Translations under genes and position numbers: made by a program
Shown: piece by piece, positions 34,563 to 43,025 of the stretch
How positions within the stretch are numbered: position 1 is the first letter of the stretch
Layout: each line of letters begins with the position of its first letter
Origin: Acidobacteriota bacterium
GTDB taxonomy: Bacteria > Acidobacteriota > Blastocatellia > Pyrinomonadales > Pyrinomonadaceae
Length of the DNA: 64,000 nucleotides
Direction of reading: 5' to 3'
Assembly: GCA_016716435.1 (NCBI GenBank)
Contig: JADJWI010000003.1
Coordinates: forward strand, 372,001-436,000
The notes under the pieces: generated by a model
Seen by the model: the letters and a program-made list of their open reading frames with translations, nothing else
Told to the model about the DNA's origin: nothing
Database searches by the model: none

Positions 34563-35800
34563 GGCTTGATCATTTCAGAGAGTCGGCGATCATGGCATTC
34601 GATACCGTCCGAACGAACAAGCTCCGCTCGGGCTTGACGATCCTCGGCGTTTCGGTCGGCGTTGTGACCGTGATGCTGATGGTCTCGATCATTCAGGGCC
34701 TGAACCGTTCGTTCGCCCAACAGCTCGAGGCGATCGGTTCCAACATTGTCTTCATCACCAAGTTCGATTCGTCCTTTGGCCGCCAGCCGAATCAGGAAGA
34801 GCGAATGCGCGAAGATCTTTCGCTCGCCGAGGCCGAAGCCCTCGGGGCCGAACTCCGCAACATCGTCGGCGTCTCGCCTCTTCAGCGTACGATCTCCGAA
34901 ACGGTTCGGTACCGCGAGAGGCAGAGTGACACTCCGATATTGATCGGTGCCACCCGCCATTACGAGGAAGTGCATTCGCAGTTTGTCGAACGCGGCAGAT
35001 TTATCACCGAGGCAGACCTTCGCACGCGGGCGAACATCGTCGTCCTTGGCAAGGACGTCGTAAAGGCCCTGTTCCCCAACGAGGAACCGCTCGGGAAGGA
35101 AGTAAAGATCGGCGGGCGGCCGTTCCAGGTGGTCGGAGTTATGGGCGATCTCGGCTCGATCTTTGGCCAATCGCGCGACAATTCGGTCTTTATTCCGCTG
35201 ACGACATTTCAGAAATTCTGGCGTGACATCCCCTACCCGCAGATGGTCTTCATCATCGTTGTCCGTCCGGTGGATCGCTCCTATGTCACATCCGTTGCCG
35301 ACGAGACCAGAGACGTTCTCCGGCGTGTCCGGGGTGTCGGCTATGGCCAGCCTGATAATTTCTACATTTCATCGCAAGACGCGCTGCTGGATATATACAA
35401 TCAGCTGACCGGCGCGACCTATCTTGTGCTGACGGCGATCTCCGCGGTCGCATTGATGATCGGCGGTATCGGCGTGATGAACATCATGCTCGTCTCCGTT
35501 ACCGAGCGGACGAAAGAGATCGGCATACGAAAGGCGGTTGGAGCAACGCAGAATGTCATACTTTCGCAGTTTCTCATCGAGGCGGTCGTGCTGACGGGCA
35601 TCGGCGGGCTTATCGGGCTCGTCGTCGGGCAGGTTGCGAGCTGGCTGATAAACGCGTATTCACCGCTGCCGGCCTATGTTCCGCTCTGGACCGTTTTTGT
35701 CGGGATCGGCGTTTCGGCGTTGGTCGGAATCGTGTTCGGCATTTTTCCCGCCTGGAAGGCAGCAAAGCTCGACCCGATCGAGGCACTCAGTTTTGAGTAA
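34559..35800 (+). CDS. ABC transporter permease, MacB/FtsX type (second)
   Basis: A 413-residue paralogue of the upstream permease with the same layout: first helix near residue 25 (RSGLTILGVSVGVVTVMLMV), a periplasmic core, then ISAVALMIGGIGVMNIMLVSVTERTKEIGIRKAVGAT and two more helices. The start overlaps the upstream stop. Without a neighbouring MacB/LolD-type ATPase or membrane fusion protein, the partner must be encoded elsewhere. Confidence 0.87.
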   Translation: MRLDHFRESAIMAFDTVRTNKLRSGLTILGVSVGVVTVMLMVSIIQGLNRSFAQQLEAIGSNIVFITKFDSSFGRQPNQEERMREDLSLAEAEALGAELRNIVGVSPLQRTISETVRYRERQSDTPILIGATRHYEEVHSQFVERGRFITEADLRTRANIVVLGKDVVKALFPNEEPLGKEVKIGGRPFQVVGVMGDLGSIFGQSRDNSVFIPLTTFQKFWRDIPYPQMVFIIVVRPVDRSYVTSVADETRDVLRRVRGVGYGQPDNFYISSQDALLDIYNQLTGATYLVLTAISAVALMIGGIGVMNIMLVSVTERTKEIGIRKAVGATQNVILSQFLIEAVVLTGIGGLIGLVVGQVASWLINAYSPLPAYVPLWTVFVGIGVSALVGIVFGIFPAWKAAKLDPIEALSFE

Positions 35801-35813
35801 AAGATCGTAACGC

Positions 35814-35856
35814 AAAAACGGGACTCGCCCCGACCCTGCATATCGGAGCGAATCCC
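35814..35856 (-). terminator. Probable terminator for the small membrane protein gene
   Basis: On the minus strand GGGATTCGC and GCGAGTCCC pair with one mismatch, an inner CCGA/TCGG pair extends the stem and GTTTTTGCG follows. It lies about 60 bp after the stop codon at 35916. Confidence 0.6.
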
Positions 35857-35915
35857 TTGCTTCGCGTTGGGACCGAAGCCCCTTCGCAAAACCCTGTCTA
35901 CAACGGATCAATGGC

Positions 35916-36101
35916 CTAGTGCCTGACCAGCGAATCGTGAACCGCGGTCGGCAACACGGACATCATGCCCATAAAGACCATCCCGAAGCAGACAAAGCCA
36001 AATGCTACAGCCGCCATAAGCGTCATGTTGCCGGTAACGACAAACCCGAGGGCGGCGAAAGCAATCACCAACCAGAGTGCAATGTATATCTTTGTCAGCA
36101 T
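35916..36101 (-). CDS. Small two-helix membrane protein
   Basis: A 61-residue protein beginning MLTKIYIALWLVIAFAALGF, with a second helix from about residue 27 (LMAAVAFGFVCFGMVFMGMM). I place the start at 36101 because AGGAG lies about 7 bp upstream and because an ATG at 36188 would overlap a perfect sigma-54 promoter. No named family. By promoter type it belongs to the same stress set as hsp20 and the usp genes. Confidence 0.7.
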   Translation of the reverse strand: MLTKIYIALWLVIAFAALGFVVTGNMTLMAAVAFGFVCFGMVFMGMMSVLPTAVHDSLVRH

Positions 36102-36171
36102 GATATCTCTCCTCAAGAAGCCTCCTACTGCCTTGATGGCAGAAAATCCGGTCTTCTTGCCCTCAGTAAAG

Positions 36172-36187
36172 TGCAACGCGTGTGCCA
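36172..36187 (-). promoter_or_regulatory. Sigma-54 promoter (perfect match) for the small membrane protein
   Basis: Minus-strand TGGCAC-ACGCG-TTGCA matches every consensus position of the -24/-12 promoter. The -12 GC is 72 bp before the ATG at 36101. Confidence 0.85.
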
Positions 36188-36280
36188 ATGCGATTAGCCC
36201 GTAAAATCAGCATCTGCACGGGTTGCGGCCGCGAAATCCTCCGCACATCGCCCGGGCCCCGCGCGTGTTTGTTCGCAATA

Positions 36281-36309
36281 GAAAAGGCCCGGCGGGTGCC
36301 GAGCCTTTC
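36281..36309 (-). terminator. Terminator after the split-barrel protein gene
   Basis: AAAGGC/GCCTTT and CGGC/GCCG pair around GGGT with one C-A mismatch; A bases on the left give a short T run on the minus strand. It lies 24 bp after the stop codon. Confidence 0.75.
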
Positions 36310-36332
36310 TTCCAATGCGATCTTTTGACCTT

Positions 36333-36830
36333 CTATTGCAAGATCTTGCTCTCGGGCGTCCCGGCCGGTACCATCGGAGCTTCATCGCCCTGTCTGTCCA
36401 CTGAGAATCGGCCGGTCATCACTGACGGCGTCAGCTTCAATATGACCTCAACGTTTTCCCGCACCCAACTATCCATCCAGCGAATACTGATCGCCGGCGT
36501 CAGCGTTGGGTTTATCTCGGCGACGAGTTGAAGCGCCTTTTCCCGCTCTTCCTTATCCGTCACCTGAGCCGCCTCGCCCTGTACGATCACACTTTTCCAA
36601 TCGCGCTTGCTTGTCACCTTCTCGAGCTGAAGACAGACCTTCGGGTTCCCGCGGATTATCTCGGCCTTTTTGCCGTCGGTCGTGTAGATGTATATATCCG
36701 GCTTTGCCCAGGCAAAATGGACAGGCACTACGTACGGCATCCCATTCTGTGAACAGCCGAGGTGACCGTAGTTAACCTCATCGAGCAACTGCTCGATCTC
36801 GCTCATCTTCATTTCTACTACTTCGATCAT
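36333..36830 (-). CDS. Pyridoxamine 5'-phosphate oxidase-like flavin (split-barrel) protein
   Basis: A 165-residue FMN-binding split-barrel protein. VNYGHLGCSQNGMPYVVPVHFAW at residues 15-37 and IYIYTTDGKKAEIIRGNPKVCLQLEKV near 42-68 are the typical strands of the PNPOx-like/nitroreductase-like group (also seen in NimA-type and dormancy-regulon proteins). The ATG at 36830 fits the fold; in-frame codons upstream to 36965 would cross two sigma-54 promoters. Substrate unknown; reduction of a quinone, F420 or heme-related compound is possible. Confidence 0.82.
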   Translation of the reverse strand: MIEVVEMKMSEIEQLLDEVNYGHLGCSQNGMPYVVPVHFAWAKPDIYIYTTDGKKAEIIRGNPKVCLQLEKVTSKRDWKSVIVQGEAAQVTDKEEREKALQLVAEINPTLTPAISIRWMDSWVRENVEVILKLTPSVMTGRFSVDRQGDEAPMVPAGTPESKILQ

Positions 36831-36893
36831 AACTTTAAGCCCTATGATAGCATTGCGGTCGCTCCGCGACTGCATTTTCTGATACTGATCAGA

Positions 36894-36909
36894 TGCAACG
36901 TCCGTTCCC
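36894..36909 (-). promoter_or_regulatory. Sigma-54 promoter for the split-barrel protein
   Basis: Minus-strand GGGAAC-GGACG-TTGCA matches the -24/-12 consensus except T-to-G and C-to-A in the -24 box. The -12 GC is 65 bp before the ATG. It is back-to-back with the usp promoter at 36928. Confidence 0.6.
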
Positions 36910-36927
36910 CGCCGTGACGTAGACGGA

Positions 36928-36943
36928 TGGAACGGGGTTTGCG
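36928..36943 (+). promoter_or_regulatory. Sigma-54 promoter for usp
   Basis: TGGAAC-GGGGT-TTGCG matches the -24/-12 consensus with two changes (C-to-A in -24, last base). The -12 GC is 38 bp before the ATG at 36980. Confidence 0.7.
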
Positions 36944-36979
36944 GTTCATACTTGATGAGAACCACCTTTGGAGAAGAAT

Positions 36980-37438
36980 ATGAAAGTCATAATTGCTACA
37001 GATGGATCAAGTTTCAGCCTTGCCGCTGCTCGCGAGGCCTGTGGGCTTTTCGGCCACATGGGGGACGCTGAGTTTTCGGTCGTGTGCGTCTATGAGGATA
37101 TACCGATCGCGGCGACCGAACCCTTTGCACTGCCGCCCGAGTACTACGAAGAAATGATCGATGCCGCTCGTAACCAAGCTCAGCACTTTGCCGAGCAGAC
37201 CGCCGATGAGCTCCGCTCGGGTTGTCCCGAAGCGAAAATTAGCATTGAGGTCATGAGCGGAAAGCCCGCCGCGGCGGTCGTCGAGTTTGCCGAGCGGATC
37301 GGTGCCGATAACATCGTCGTCGGTTCACATGGCCGTGGTTTTTGGGGACGCCTTCTCGGTTCGGTCTCGAACTCGGTCGTTAATCACGCACCTTGTTCGG
37401 TTTTGGTTGTTCGCAGTGAGCCGGTGGGTGATCAATGA
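36980..37438 (+). CDS. Universal stress protein, single domain
   Basis: A 152-residue UspA-fold protein. The ATP-binding signature VGSHGRGFWGRLLGSVSNSV (GxxG-x9-GS) near residue 120 is complete, and the N-terminal strand KVIIATDGS carries the conserved Asp. The start ATG at 36980 follows GGAGAAG; a TTG at 36968 is less likely. It overlaps the next membrane protein gene by 4 bp. The USP set (three genes in this window) is tied to low energy or oxygen limitation in many bacteria. Confidence 0.92.
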   Translation: MKVIIATDGSSFSLAAAREACGLFGHMGDAEFSVVCVYEDIPIAATEPFALPPEYYEEMIDAARNQAQHFAEQTADELRSGCPEAKISIEVMSGKPAAAVVEFAERIGADNIVVGSHGRGFWGRLLGSVSNSVVNHAPCSVLVVRSEPVGDQ

Positions 37439-37830
37439 TCTGGTTTCGAGCAATTGCGGTTTGGTTGCTGATGATGGCGGTCGAGACCGTTCACGGCATT
37501 CTGCGGGTGGTTCTGCTTGCTCCGCAAATCGGCGATCTTCGAGCCCGGCAGATCGCCATCTTTACAGGCTCAGCGATCATTCTCGGTATTGCGTATCTTT
37601 TTATTGGGTGGGTCGGGGCACAGTCGAAACTAAAGCTGCTCGCCATCGGCTTCGTCTGGATGCTTTTGACCCTCGGGTTTGAAGCCGTGATCGGCATCTA
37701 CGCATTCGGATTCGGCTGGGAGCGGATCCTTGCGGAGTACGATCCTCGCACCGGATCGCTTATGCTCTTCGGCCTTTTCGTTCTGCTCTTCGCACCCTTG
37801 GTCGCTTTCGGACTTCGCCGAGGTCAATGA
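37435..37830 (+). CDS. Four-helix membrane protein, unknown
   Basis: A 131-residue protein with four hydrophobic segments (IAVWLLMMAVETVHGILR, then IFTGSAIILGIAYLFIGWV, LLAIGFVWMLLTLGFEAVIGI and LMLFGLFVLLFAPLVAFGL). Conserved-looking polar residues ETVHG and GFEAVIG lie within helices. Translation is coupled to usp through an ATGA overlap. It converges on the DUF2231-like gene, with stops overlapping by 7 bp. No function is known. Confidence 0.75.
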   Translation: MIWFRAIAVWLLMMAVETVHGILRVVLLAPQIGDLRARQIAIFTGSAIILGIAYLFIGWVGAQSKLKLLAIGFVWMLLTLGFEAVIGIYAFGFGWERILAEYDPRTGSLMLFGLFVLLFAPLVAFGLRRGQ

Positions 37831-38321
37831 TCGTCGTCGTCCTTGACCCGCTTGGCGTCAACTTCGGTTGCGGTGGTACCTCCGGCCCTTATCTCGGTGT
37901 GGCGTATCTGGCCGCCGAGGTTCGCCGTCCAGCCCATTAGGCCCAGCGTCACTACTGCAAACAATAAAGCCGGCATTGCACTAGCGCGCTGCACGCTCGG
38001 TTTCATAAGCCCGATGACAAGTCCTGCGGCAGCGGCGATGCCGGTCACGATGGCAAATCCTAACGCGAACTTTGCCGCGTCCTCATGACTTTCGATAAAT
38101 ACTTCCGATACCCCCGGAAGTTTTTCTACGATCTCCTCGGCCGGTTCACCCGTTAGGTATGTCGGCACCGCAACGGCAGCCGCTGCTAGAATGATGATCA
38201 AGCCTGTGTTCAACATCACCCGTGAGTTTCGCAACAAACCGTAGAGCGCGACCGGTAGCCCGATCACTAAAGCGAAAAGCGGGAAGTGGTTGAGTATTAA
38301 ATGCAAATGAGCGCTGTCCAT
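37824..38321 (-). CDS. DUF2231-like membrane protein
   Basis: A 165-residue protein with four helices. The N-terminus HLHLILNHFPLFALVIGLPVALYGL and the loop YLTGEPAEEIVEKLPG resemble DUF2231 membrane proteins, which carry conserved histidines and are often near cytochromes; heme binding is possible but not shown. It ends with a charged tail KRVKDDDDH. A -24/-12 promoter lies 80 bp upstream, linking it to the stress set. Confidence 0.75.
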   Translation of the reverse strand: MDSAHLHLILNHFPLFALVIGLPVALYGLLRNSRVMLNTGLIIILAAAAVAVPTYLTGEPAEEIVEKLPGVSEVFIESHEDAAKFALGFAIVTGIAAAAGLVIGLMKPSVQRASAMPALLFAVVTLGLMGWTANLGGQIRHTEIRAGGTTATEVDAKRVKDDDDH

Positions 38322-38399
38322 TTCGATTCTCCCTAAGATAATTTCTGTAATGCAGGCCCGGGATCTTTGACGATCTCAGTGCCGGATATCAATGAACAG

Positions 38400-38415
38400 T
38401 GCAATCGCAATACCA
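38400..38415 (-). promoter_or_regulatory. Possible sigma-54 promoter for the DUF2231-like gene
   Basis: Minus-strand TGGTAT-TGCGA-TTGCA keeps GG and GC at the right 10-bp spacing but has two mismatches in the -24 box. The -12 GC is 80 bp before the ATG. A perfect 12-bp palindrome GACGCATGCGTC (38430-38441) lies just upstream. Confidence 0.5.
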
Positions 38416-38471
38416 AAAAGGCAGACGTCGACGCATGCGTCCATCATATCACATCGAACTTTCGCTCAGCA

Positions 38472-40382
38472 TCAGGTTCCAAGCACCGACTTCAGTTCCT
38501 CGAGTAGGTGCTCGGCCGTAAAGGGTTTTGCAAGCACCGAGGTGATCCCGAGAGATTCGATCTCCTTCCGCTGATTCTCATTCATCAGCCCGCTCATCAT
38601 TATCATTTTGAGGTCGGGGTCCATTTTCCGCATTGCCCGTACCATCGAAGGGCCATCCATATAGGGCATCGCGACGTCTGCGAGAACCACGGCCGTCTCG
38701 GCACTGTTCTGGGCAAAGAGGGAAAGCCCTTCGGTTCCATCCGCCGCCGTCAGAACCCGGTAGCCAAACCTCTCAAGTGTGGCGGCTGTGACATCGCGGA
38801 TATATTCTTCGTCATCGACGACGAGCACCAATTCGCCATCGCCTGAGAGTTCGTTGGTCGTCGTTTCGGCGACCTGGGCGATTTCCGCCGAATCTGCGAC
38901 CGGGAAGTATATTGAGAACCGCGAGCCTTTGCCCGGTTCGCTGTAAACGTTTACGAACCCGCCGTGGCTTTTTACGATGGTCAGCACGGTTGAAAGGCCG
39001 AGGCCTGTTCCGCGGCCGATGTCCTTGGTCGTGAAAAAGGGATCGAATATCTGTTCTTTCACATCCGGCGGCATACCTATGCCCGAGTCGATGACGGTGA
39101 TGACGATGTGTTCGCCTGGGGTCGCCTCCGGGCTCATCCGCGCGTAGTGGTCGTCGATATTGATACGGCTCGCTTCTATTGCGAGCGTACCGCCCTCCGG
39201 CATCGCGTCGCGAGCGTTGATCGAAAGATTCATCAGCACCTGATGAATCTGTGTCGGGTCGGCGGAGATCACCGGAAGATCGGCGGGGACGTTAAACTTG
39301 ACCTCGATGTTCTTTGGAAGCGTTTCCGAGAGCACCTTTACGAGGTCCTTCACCATGTGCCGCAGTTGCACGGCGATCCGCTCGCCCTTGAGCCCGCGGG
39401 CAAAGGTAAGGACTTGCTGAACAAGCGAACTTCCCCGCTGCGTGTTCTTTTCGATCATGTCCAGCCATTTTGCTGTCTCGGCGTCCGGCTCGCGAAGCTT
39501 TAGCATCCCGACCGACATTAGGATCGGCGAGAGGATGTTATTCAGGTCGTGGGCAATGCCGCCGGCGAGCGTGCCGATAGATTCAAGCCGCTGAGCACGG
39601 AATAGCTGTTCCTCAGTGCGGCGCTTTTCCGAGACATCCGTGTTGATGACCAGAATGTAATCCGGCTGTTCGTGGTCGTCGCGGACAAGTGTCCAACGGC
39701 TCTCGACCACCAGAGATTTTCCATCTTTGGTAAATTGCCGCTCCTCAAAACGATGCTCATCGTGGCGTTCGAATTCGCGTCGTATCTCAAGTATCCGTTC
39801 CGGCCCGCTGCCGAGCACAACGTCATTAAAGGGCCGGCCAAGAGCCTCATCGATCGGGCGTCCGTAGATGCGTTCGGCTCCTCTGTTCCAGAAGATCACC
39901 TGGTAGTTCAGGTCGCAGACGATGATCGCGTCCTGCGCCTTTTCCAGGAGCGAGGCCTGTTGGCGGATACGTTCCTCCGCCTGCTTTCGCTCGGTTATCT
40001 CATAGCGGATGGCGATGTACTGAAATGGCTTTCCGTTCGCGTCGAGCATCGGCACAATGGTCGTATCGACCCAGTAGATGCTGCCTTCCTTCGCCCGGTT
40101 TTTGATCTCACCGCGCCAAACCTGGCCGCGGGCGATGGTCGTCCAAAGGTCACGAATGAACTCTTTAGGGTGATGCGCTGAGTTGATTATTCGGTGGTCC
40201 TGACCGATGAGCTCTTCACGCGAGAACTTTGAGATCTCGCAGAACTTGTCGTTTACGTAGGTTATTCGCCCGCGCTGATCTGTGATCGCGACGATCGCGG
40301 ATTGATCGATGGCGAATTTGAGGTCCGAGAGTTCTTTCAGGACATCGTCATTCGGCCTTTCGCTGTTTGCAGGTTCAGTCAT
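38472..40382 (-). CDS. PAS-PAS hybrid histidine kinase with C-terminal receiver
   Basis: A 636-residue sensor kinase without membrane helices. Two PAS/PAC domains (about residues 20-130 and 145-255), HisKA with the phospho-His in GGIAHDLNNILSPIL near 275, HATPase with VIDSGIGMP and GRGTGLGLSTV, and a receiver domain (about 515-630) with DDEE and DVAMPYMDG. Cytosolic PAS domains suggest redox, oxygen or small-molecule sensing. It starts in the stop codon of the NtrC-type regulator gene (TAATG overlap), so they form a cognate pair. Confidence 0.92.
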   Translation of the reverse strand: MTEPANSERPNDDVLKELSDLKFAIDQSAIVAITDQRGRITYVNDKFCEISKFSREELIGQDHRIINSAHHPKEFIRDLWTTIARGQVWRGEIKNRAKEGSIYWVDTTIVPMLDANGKPFQYIAIRYEITERKQAEERIRQQASLLEKAQDAIIVCDLNYQVIFWNRGAERIYGRPIDEALGRPFNDVVLGSGPERILEIRREFERHDEHRFEERQFTKDGKSLVVESRWTLVRDDHEQPDYILVINTDVSEKRRTEEQLFRAQRLESIGTLAGGIAHDLNNILSPILMSVGMLKLREPDAETAKWLDMIEKNTQRGSSLVQQVLTFARGLKGERIAVQLRHMVKDLVKVLSETLPKNIEVKFNVPADLPVISADPTQIHQVLMNLSINARDAMPEGGTLAIEASRINIDDHYARMSPEATPGEHIVITVIDSGIGMPPDVKEQIFDPFFTTKDIGRGTGLGLSTVLTIVKSHGGFVNVYSEPGKGSRFSIYFPVADSAEIAQVAETTTNELSGDGELVLVVDDEEYIRDVTAATLERFGYRVLTAADGTEGLSLFAQNSAETAVVLADVAMPYMDGPSMVRAMRKMDPDLKMIMMSGLMNENQRKEIESLGITSVLAKPFTAEHLLEELKSVLGT

Positions 40383-41800
40383 TAGCTCTTGGCGACGACG
40401 GTTTCCTTGTCGCTGACCGCGTCGTAGAGTCCCGCTTTTCTTAATTTGTATCGAAGCTGGTCGCGTGAAATGCCGAGCAGCTTTGCGGCCTGTGTCAGGT
40501 TGCCCGATGTGCGTTCAACTGCCTGACGGGCAAGCTCGGCCTCAACTTCGTCGAGCGTAACACCTGCCGCAGGAAGCATTACGCCGCTGCGAGCAGTTTC
40601 CGCCGCTGCGAACTCGCCAAGCATATCGTGCGGAAGGTGTGTGGTCGTAACGTATTCGCCGTCCTCAAGTATCGATGCCCGCTCAATAACGTTCCTCAGT
40701 TCGCGGACGTTACCCTTCCAGTCGTATGTTCTAAAGATCTGCTCGACCGCCGGCGTTAGCCCCTTAAGCGGCTTTTGCTTCCGCTTTATGTTGACGCGGT
40801 CAATGTAGAAATTCGTGAGGAGCATCACGTCGTCGCCGCGTTCGCGGAGCGGCGGAATATCAACCTGAATCACCGAAAGCCTAAAGTAAAGATCCGAGCG
40901 GAAGCGCCCATCCTCGCCGGCCCGCTTGAGGTCCTGGTTTGAGGCAGCTATGATCCGGGCATCGAGCTTGATGTCCTTGAGCCCGCCGACGCGGCGGAAG
41001 AGCCCATTCTCAAGCACGCGCAAGAGCTTTGCCTGCAGCGGAAGCTCCATCTCGCCGATCTCGTCAAGAAAGATGGTCCCGCCGTGTGCTTGTTCAAAGA
41101 GCCCTTCCTTCCGTTGTTTGGCATCAGTAAAAGCTCCTTTTTCGTAACCAAAAAGCTCTGATTCGATAAGGGTCGCCGGAAGCGCGGCGCAGTTGATCGC
41201 GAGGTACGGTGCCTTTGCCCGGTCAGAAGCGAAATGGATCGCTCGAGCGAAGAGATCTTTTCCGGTTCCGGTCTCGCCCTGAAGCAGGATCGAGTTTACG
41301 TCCGAATCGGCGACCCGGCGGGCGAGTTCCTTTGCCTTTACCATTGCCGAAGATTCGCCGATTATCTCGTCAAAGCTGAGTGAGGCCGAGCGTTCCCGCC
41401 TTGCCGCCTTTATCTCGCGGCGGAGCGTTCGCGTTTCGACCGCGTTGCGAAGCGTGACCTCAAGCTCTTCGAGCCTGACCGGCTTTCCGATAAAGTCGTG
41501 TGCTCCGGCTCGGAGTGCGGCGACCGTATGCTCTACATCAACATTGCCGGTAACTATGATCGCGACGAGATCCGGGTTGATCTCCTTTAGCTTCTTCAGC
41601 AGGTCGATGCCTGAGCCATCGGGGAGTTCAACGTCGATAAGCGCGATCGAGGGTTCAAATTCCTCAAAGGCTTTCATCGCGGAACTGACGTTCTCGGCCG
41701 CTTTGGTTTCATAGCCCCAACTGCCGACGGCCTCCGAAAGAGCCATCCGGATGAAACCGTCATCGTCGATTATCAGAATTCGTTCGTTCTTTTCAGGCAT
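40382..41800 (-). CDS. NtrC-family sigma-54 response regulator
   Basis: A 472-residue activator. The receiver domain (residues 6-120) has the Asp pair in ILIIDDDGF and the phospho-Asp in ALIDVELPDGSG. The AAA+ domain (about 150-380) has Walker A GETGTGKD, the sigma-54 contact loop GAFTDA (a variant of GAFTGA) and GGTIFLDEIGEM. A Fis-type HTH ends the protein (NLTQAAKLLGISRDQLRYKLRKAGL). I use the ATG at 41800. It is divergent from the tandem usp gene, which has a perfect sigma-54 promoter. It is the only sigma-54 activator in the window. Confidence 0.93.
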   Translation of the reverse strand: MPEKNERILIIDDDGFIRMALSEAVGSWGYETKAAENVSSAMKAFEEFEPSIALIDVELPDGSGIDLLKKLKEINPDLVAIIVTGNVDVEHTVAALRAGAHDFIGKPVRLEELEVTLRNAVETRTLRREIKAARRERSASLSFDEIIGESSAMVKAKELARRVADSDVNSILLQGETGTGKDLFARAIHFASDRAKAPYLAINCAALPATLIESELFGYEKGAFTDAKQRKEGLFEQAHGGTIFLDEIGEMELPLQAKLLRVLENGLFRRVGGLKDIKLDARIIAASNQDLKRAGEDGRFRSDLYFRLSVIQVDIPPLRERGDDVMLLTNFYIDRVNIKRKQKPLKGLTPAVEQIFRTYDWKGNVRELRNVIERASILEDGEYVTTTHLPHDMLGEFAAAETARSGVMLPAAGVTLDEVEAELARQAVERTSGNLTQAAKLLGISRDQLRYKLRKAGLYDAVSDKETVVAKS

Positions 41801-41879
41801 CTGGAAAAATCCGAAACCATAGTCGTGCAGGGCGGGTTCTGCTAATTGTATATCGCGAATGAATTCGGGCATCAAGCCC

Positions 41880-41893
41880 AAATTCGCGAATTT
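41880..41893. promoter_or_regulatory. Palindrome, candidate enhancer site for the NtrC-type regulator
   Basis: AAATTCGCGAATTT is a perfect 14-bp palindrome, with a partial second copy (TATCGCGAAT) about 30 bp to the left. Its centre is about 105 bp before the predicted start of the sigma-54 promoter at 41965, a typical enhancer distance, and 87 bp before the regulator start codon. Confidence 0.5.
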
Positions 41894-41964
41894 TTTCGCG
41901 CGAGTCACAGGCGTTGGATGCGAAAGGGCCGAAAGTCCCTGTTGCGGAGCAAATTCCATTATGG

Positions 41965-41980
41965 TGGCACATCCATTGCA
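41965..41980 (+). promoter_or_regulatory. Sigma-54 promoter (perfect match) for the tandem usp gene
   Basis: TGGCAC-ATCCA-TTGCA matches every consensus position of a -24/-12 promoter. The -12 GC is about 52 bp before the ATG at 42031, and the gene for a sigma-54 activator is divergent. Confidence 0.9.
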
Positions 41981-42030
41981 CTTTCCGTCCGTACCTGCGG
42001 TAGAATCTTGGTTCTAGCGACGAGTGGGTT

Positions 42031-42957
42031 ATGAAATTACTGATCGCATATGATGGTTCCCGATGTGCTGAGGCCGCACTCGATGATCTAAAACGGGCTG
42101 GGCTTCCAGTCGGGGGCGAGGCTTTCATCCTTTCGGTCGCGGAAGTTTGGCTTCCACCGGCCGAAAGCGTGAACGGCAGCCTGACGGATGATCCCTATAT
42201 TCGCAGCATGGTCGAACGCCGGCAGGAGAAGGGCGAACGGGCCCTTGCCGAATATGAGGCCTATGCCCGCCACGCGGAATCGCGTATGCGAATGCTATTT
42301 CCTGATTGGAAGGTCACCGCTCGGGCAACCTATGGCTCACCGGCCTGGGAGCTCCTGGCAATGGCCGATGAACTCAAGCCTGACCTCATCGTTACCGGTT
42401 CGCAGGGGCAATCGGCGCTGAGCCGCTTTCTGCTCGGTAGCGTTTCGCAAAAGGTGTTGAACGAGGCACGGTGCTCGGTTCGCGTGGCTCGCGGCAAGAA
42501 TGAGGTTGACCCGGCTCCGATCCGCCTAACCATCGGCTTTGATGGCAGCCGGGGCGCCCGTGCGGCGGTAGATTCCGTTGTCGCCCGGACTTGGCCCGAA
42601 GGCACTGAGGCTCAGTTGATCTCGGTCACCGACCCCGTCTCACCGACCACCATCGGCCGCTTCGTCCCGCCTGTCAATGCGGCGATCGAAGAGGTCAACG
42701 CGGCTGAAACAGATTGGTTGACAGCACAGGCCGCGGAAGCGATCAAGGACCTCGCGGGATCGGGCGTCGCCGCCAGCCATCTGATCATTGCCGGAGCGCC
42801 GAAGCGGGTCATCGTCGAAGAAGCTGAAAAATGGGGAGCGGATTCGATCGTCGTCGGAGCCAATGCTTTTGGCAGCAAGCTTGAACGCTTCCTTCTCGGC
42901 AGCGTCTCATCTGCGGTCGCGGCCCGTGCTCACTGCACGGTCGAGGTCGTACGGTAG
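42031..42957 (+). CDS. Tandem-domain universal stress protein
   Basis: A 308-residue protein with two UspA domains. Domain 1 (residues 1-152) begins KLLIAYDGSRCAEAAL and has TGSQGQSALSRFLLGSVSQKV; domain 2 (about 160-308) begins IRLTIGFDGSRGARAAV and has VGANAFGSKLERFLLGSVSSAV, where the first loop lacks the usual GxxG glycine spacing. Both could bind ATP, the second less certainly. It is a monocistronic unit between a sigma-54 promoter and a strong terminator. Confidence 0.92.
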   Translation: MKLLIAYDGSRCAEAALDDLKRAGLPVGGEAFILSVAEVWLPPAESVNGSLTDDPYIRSMVERRQEKGERALAEYEAYARHAESRMRMLFPDWKVTARATYGSPAWELLAMADELKPDLIVTGSQGQSALSRFLLGSVSQKVLNEARCSVRVARGKNEVDPAPIRLTIGFDGSRGARAAVDSVVARTWPEGTEAQLISVTDPVSPTTIGRFVPPVNAAIEEVNAAETDWLTAQAAEAIKDLAGSGVAASHLIIAGAPKRVIVEEAEKWGADSIVVGANAFGSKLERFLLGSVSSAVAARAHCTVEVVR

Positions 42958-42982
42958 CCTTTCCGATCTAAAGCCAAATGAA

Positions 42983-43010
42983 AAGCCGGGTCCAAGCCCG
43001 GCCTTTTTTT
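42983..43010. terminator. Bidirectional terminator
   Basis: AAGCCGGG / CCCGGCTT-type stem (GCCGGG and CCCGGC, 6-nt loop) is followed by seven T on the right and preceded by four A on the left. It serves the usp gene and the convergent TPR gene. Confidence 0.88.
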
Positions 43011-43025
43011 GCCTTGGTAAACCGA

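Noticed and set aside
36879..36892. CTGAT-N4-ATCAG as an FNR-type box
   Set aside because: It differs from TTGAT-N4-ATCAA at both ends and no FNR-type helix is encoded here; it lies at the predicted start of the split-barrel gene but support is thin.
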